A stretch of 15,989 nt of DNA, from the NCBI GenBank assembly GCA_021783435.1, contig JAJXUC010000088.1, positions 1-15,989 on the forward strand, written 5' to 3'. The DNA is from Pseudomonadota bacterium (GTDB lineage Bacteria; Pseudomonadota; Gammaproteobacteria; Burkholderiales; Burkholderiaceae). The notes beneath the pieces are model-generated. The model did not search any database, was not told where the DNA came from, and was given only the letters and a program-made list of their open reading frames with translations. A program made the position numbers and the translations under genes. How positions within the stretch are numbered: position 1 is the stretch's first letter; every line of letters starts with the position of its first letter. Shown here piece by piece: positions 15,823 to 15,989 of this stretch.

Positions 15823-15989
15823 TCAGTCGTTGACCGGAATGACGAGTTGGGGGTTGAGCGCGTCCACCAGCGCATCGGCCTTGTCCATCGCCTTCACCGC
15901 GGTGCCGATGGCGAAGAACTCGATGACATGCGGCTGCCAGTTGTGCGAGCCTTCGTGCAACTGCACCCCGGTGACGCCATCGGCCTGCG
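15823..15989 (-). CDS. C-terminal fragment of a YbjQ-like (UPF0145, putative heavy-metal-binding) protein
   Basis: The last 55 codons of a minus-strand gene that enters from the right edge; it ends at the TGA at 15823-15825. The readable part starts QADGVTGVQLHEGSHNW, then HVIEFFAIGTAV, and ends QLVIPVND. The pattern A-D-x-V-x-G-V followed about 25 residues later by A-I-G-T-A-V is that of the YbjQ/DUF74 fold, a small pentameric beta protein often labelled heavy-metal-binding without firm proof. The start and upstream half are outside the window. It is 32 bases ahead of pspA and likely in the same transcript. Confidence 0.6.
   Translation of the reverse strand, partial: QADGVTGVQLHEGSHNWQPHVIEFFAIGTAVKAMDKADALVDALNPQLVIPVND

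Overview
The window is GC-rich, densely coded chromosomal DNA with gene content typical of a Betaproteobacterium in the Burkholderiales. The map-glnD pair, a GTP-type PEP carboxykinase, a divergent purL and several c-di-GMP enzymes fit this. The genus may be close to Thiomonas, but that rests on general resemblance only. No tRNA, rRNA, CRISPR array, insertion sequence or phage gene was seen, and there is no gene-free stretch longer than about 300 bases.

Layout. (1) Bases 1-300, minus: the first 100 codons of purL, cut by the window edge. (2) 301-517: a divergent promoter region with a 9-bp inverted repeat. (3) 518-3984, plus: map and glnD, 8 bases apart and probably one transcript. (4) 4009-6382: a heat-shock island. 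cbpA-cbpM run on the minus strand and two small heat-shock protein genes on the plus strand, from a shared 229-base region. That region holds a good sigma-32-type promoter for cbpA and a hairpin that buries the ribosome binding site of the first hsp20. (5) A strong hairpin at 6446-6478 separates the island from a minus-strand HAD hydrolase gene and pckG. (6) 9052-14918: a c-di-GMP signalling block. A membrane-bound GGDEF-EAL protein with a CZB-like C-terminus (minus) faces a three-gene plus-strand operon: a 100-residue membrane protein, a 163-residue unknown, and a cytosolic GAF-GGDEF-EAL protein. The intergenic region between them carries a CRP-like palindrome and other inverted repeats. (7) 15086-15989, minus: a YbjQ-like fragment followed by a PspA/IM30 family gene.

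How the genes work together. map and glnD are housekeeping genes for N-terminal methionine removal and nitrogen sensing through PII. cbpA, cbpM and the two Hsp20s form a protein-quality-control set: the Hsp20s hold unfolding proteins, CbpA recruits DnaK and CbpM restrains CbpA. pckG links the TCA cycle to gluconeogenesis. The two GGDEF-EAL proteins would make and/or degrade c-di-GMP, one sensing through an extracytoplasmic domain and the other through a GAF domain. PspA would support the inner membrane under stress.

The least described parts are the small membrane protein and the 163-residue protein ahead of the GAF-GGDEF-EAL gene, and the regulatory DNA at 5310-5538 and 11986-12157. All functional statements come from reading motifs by eye; no database search was run.
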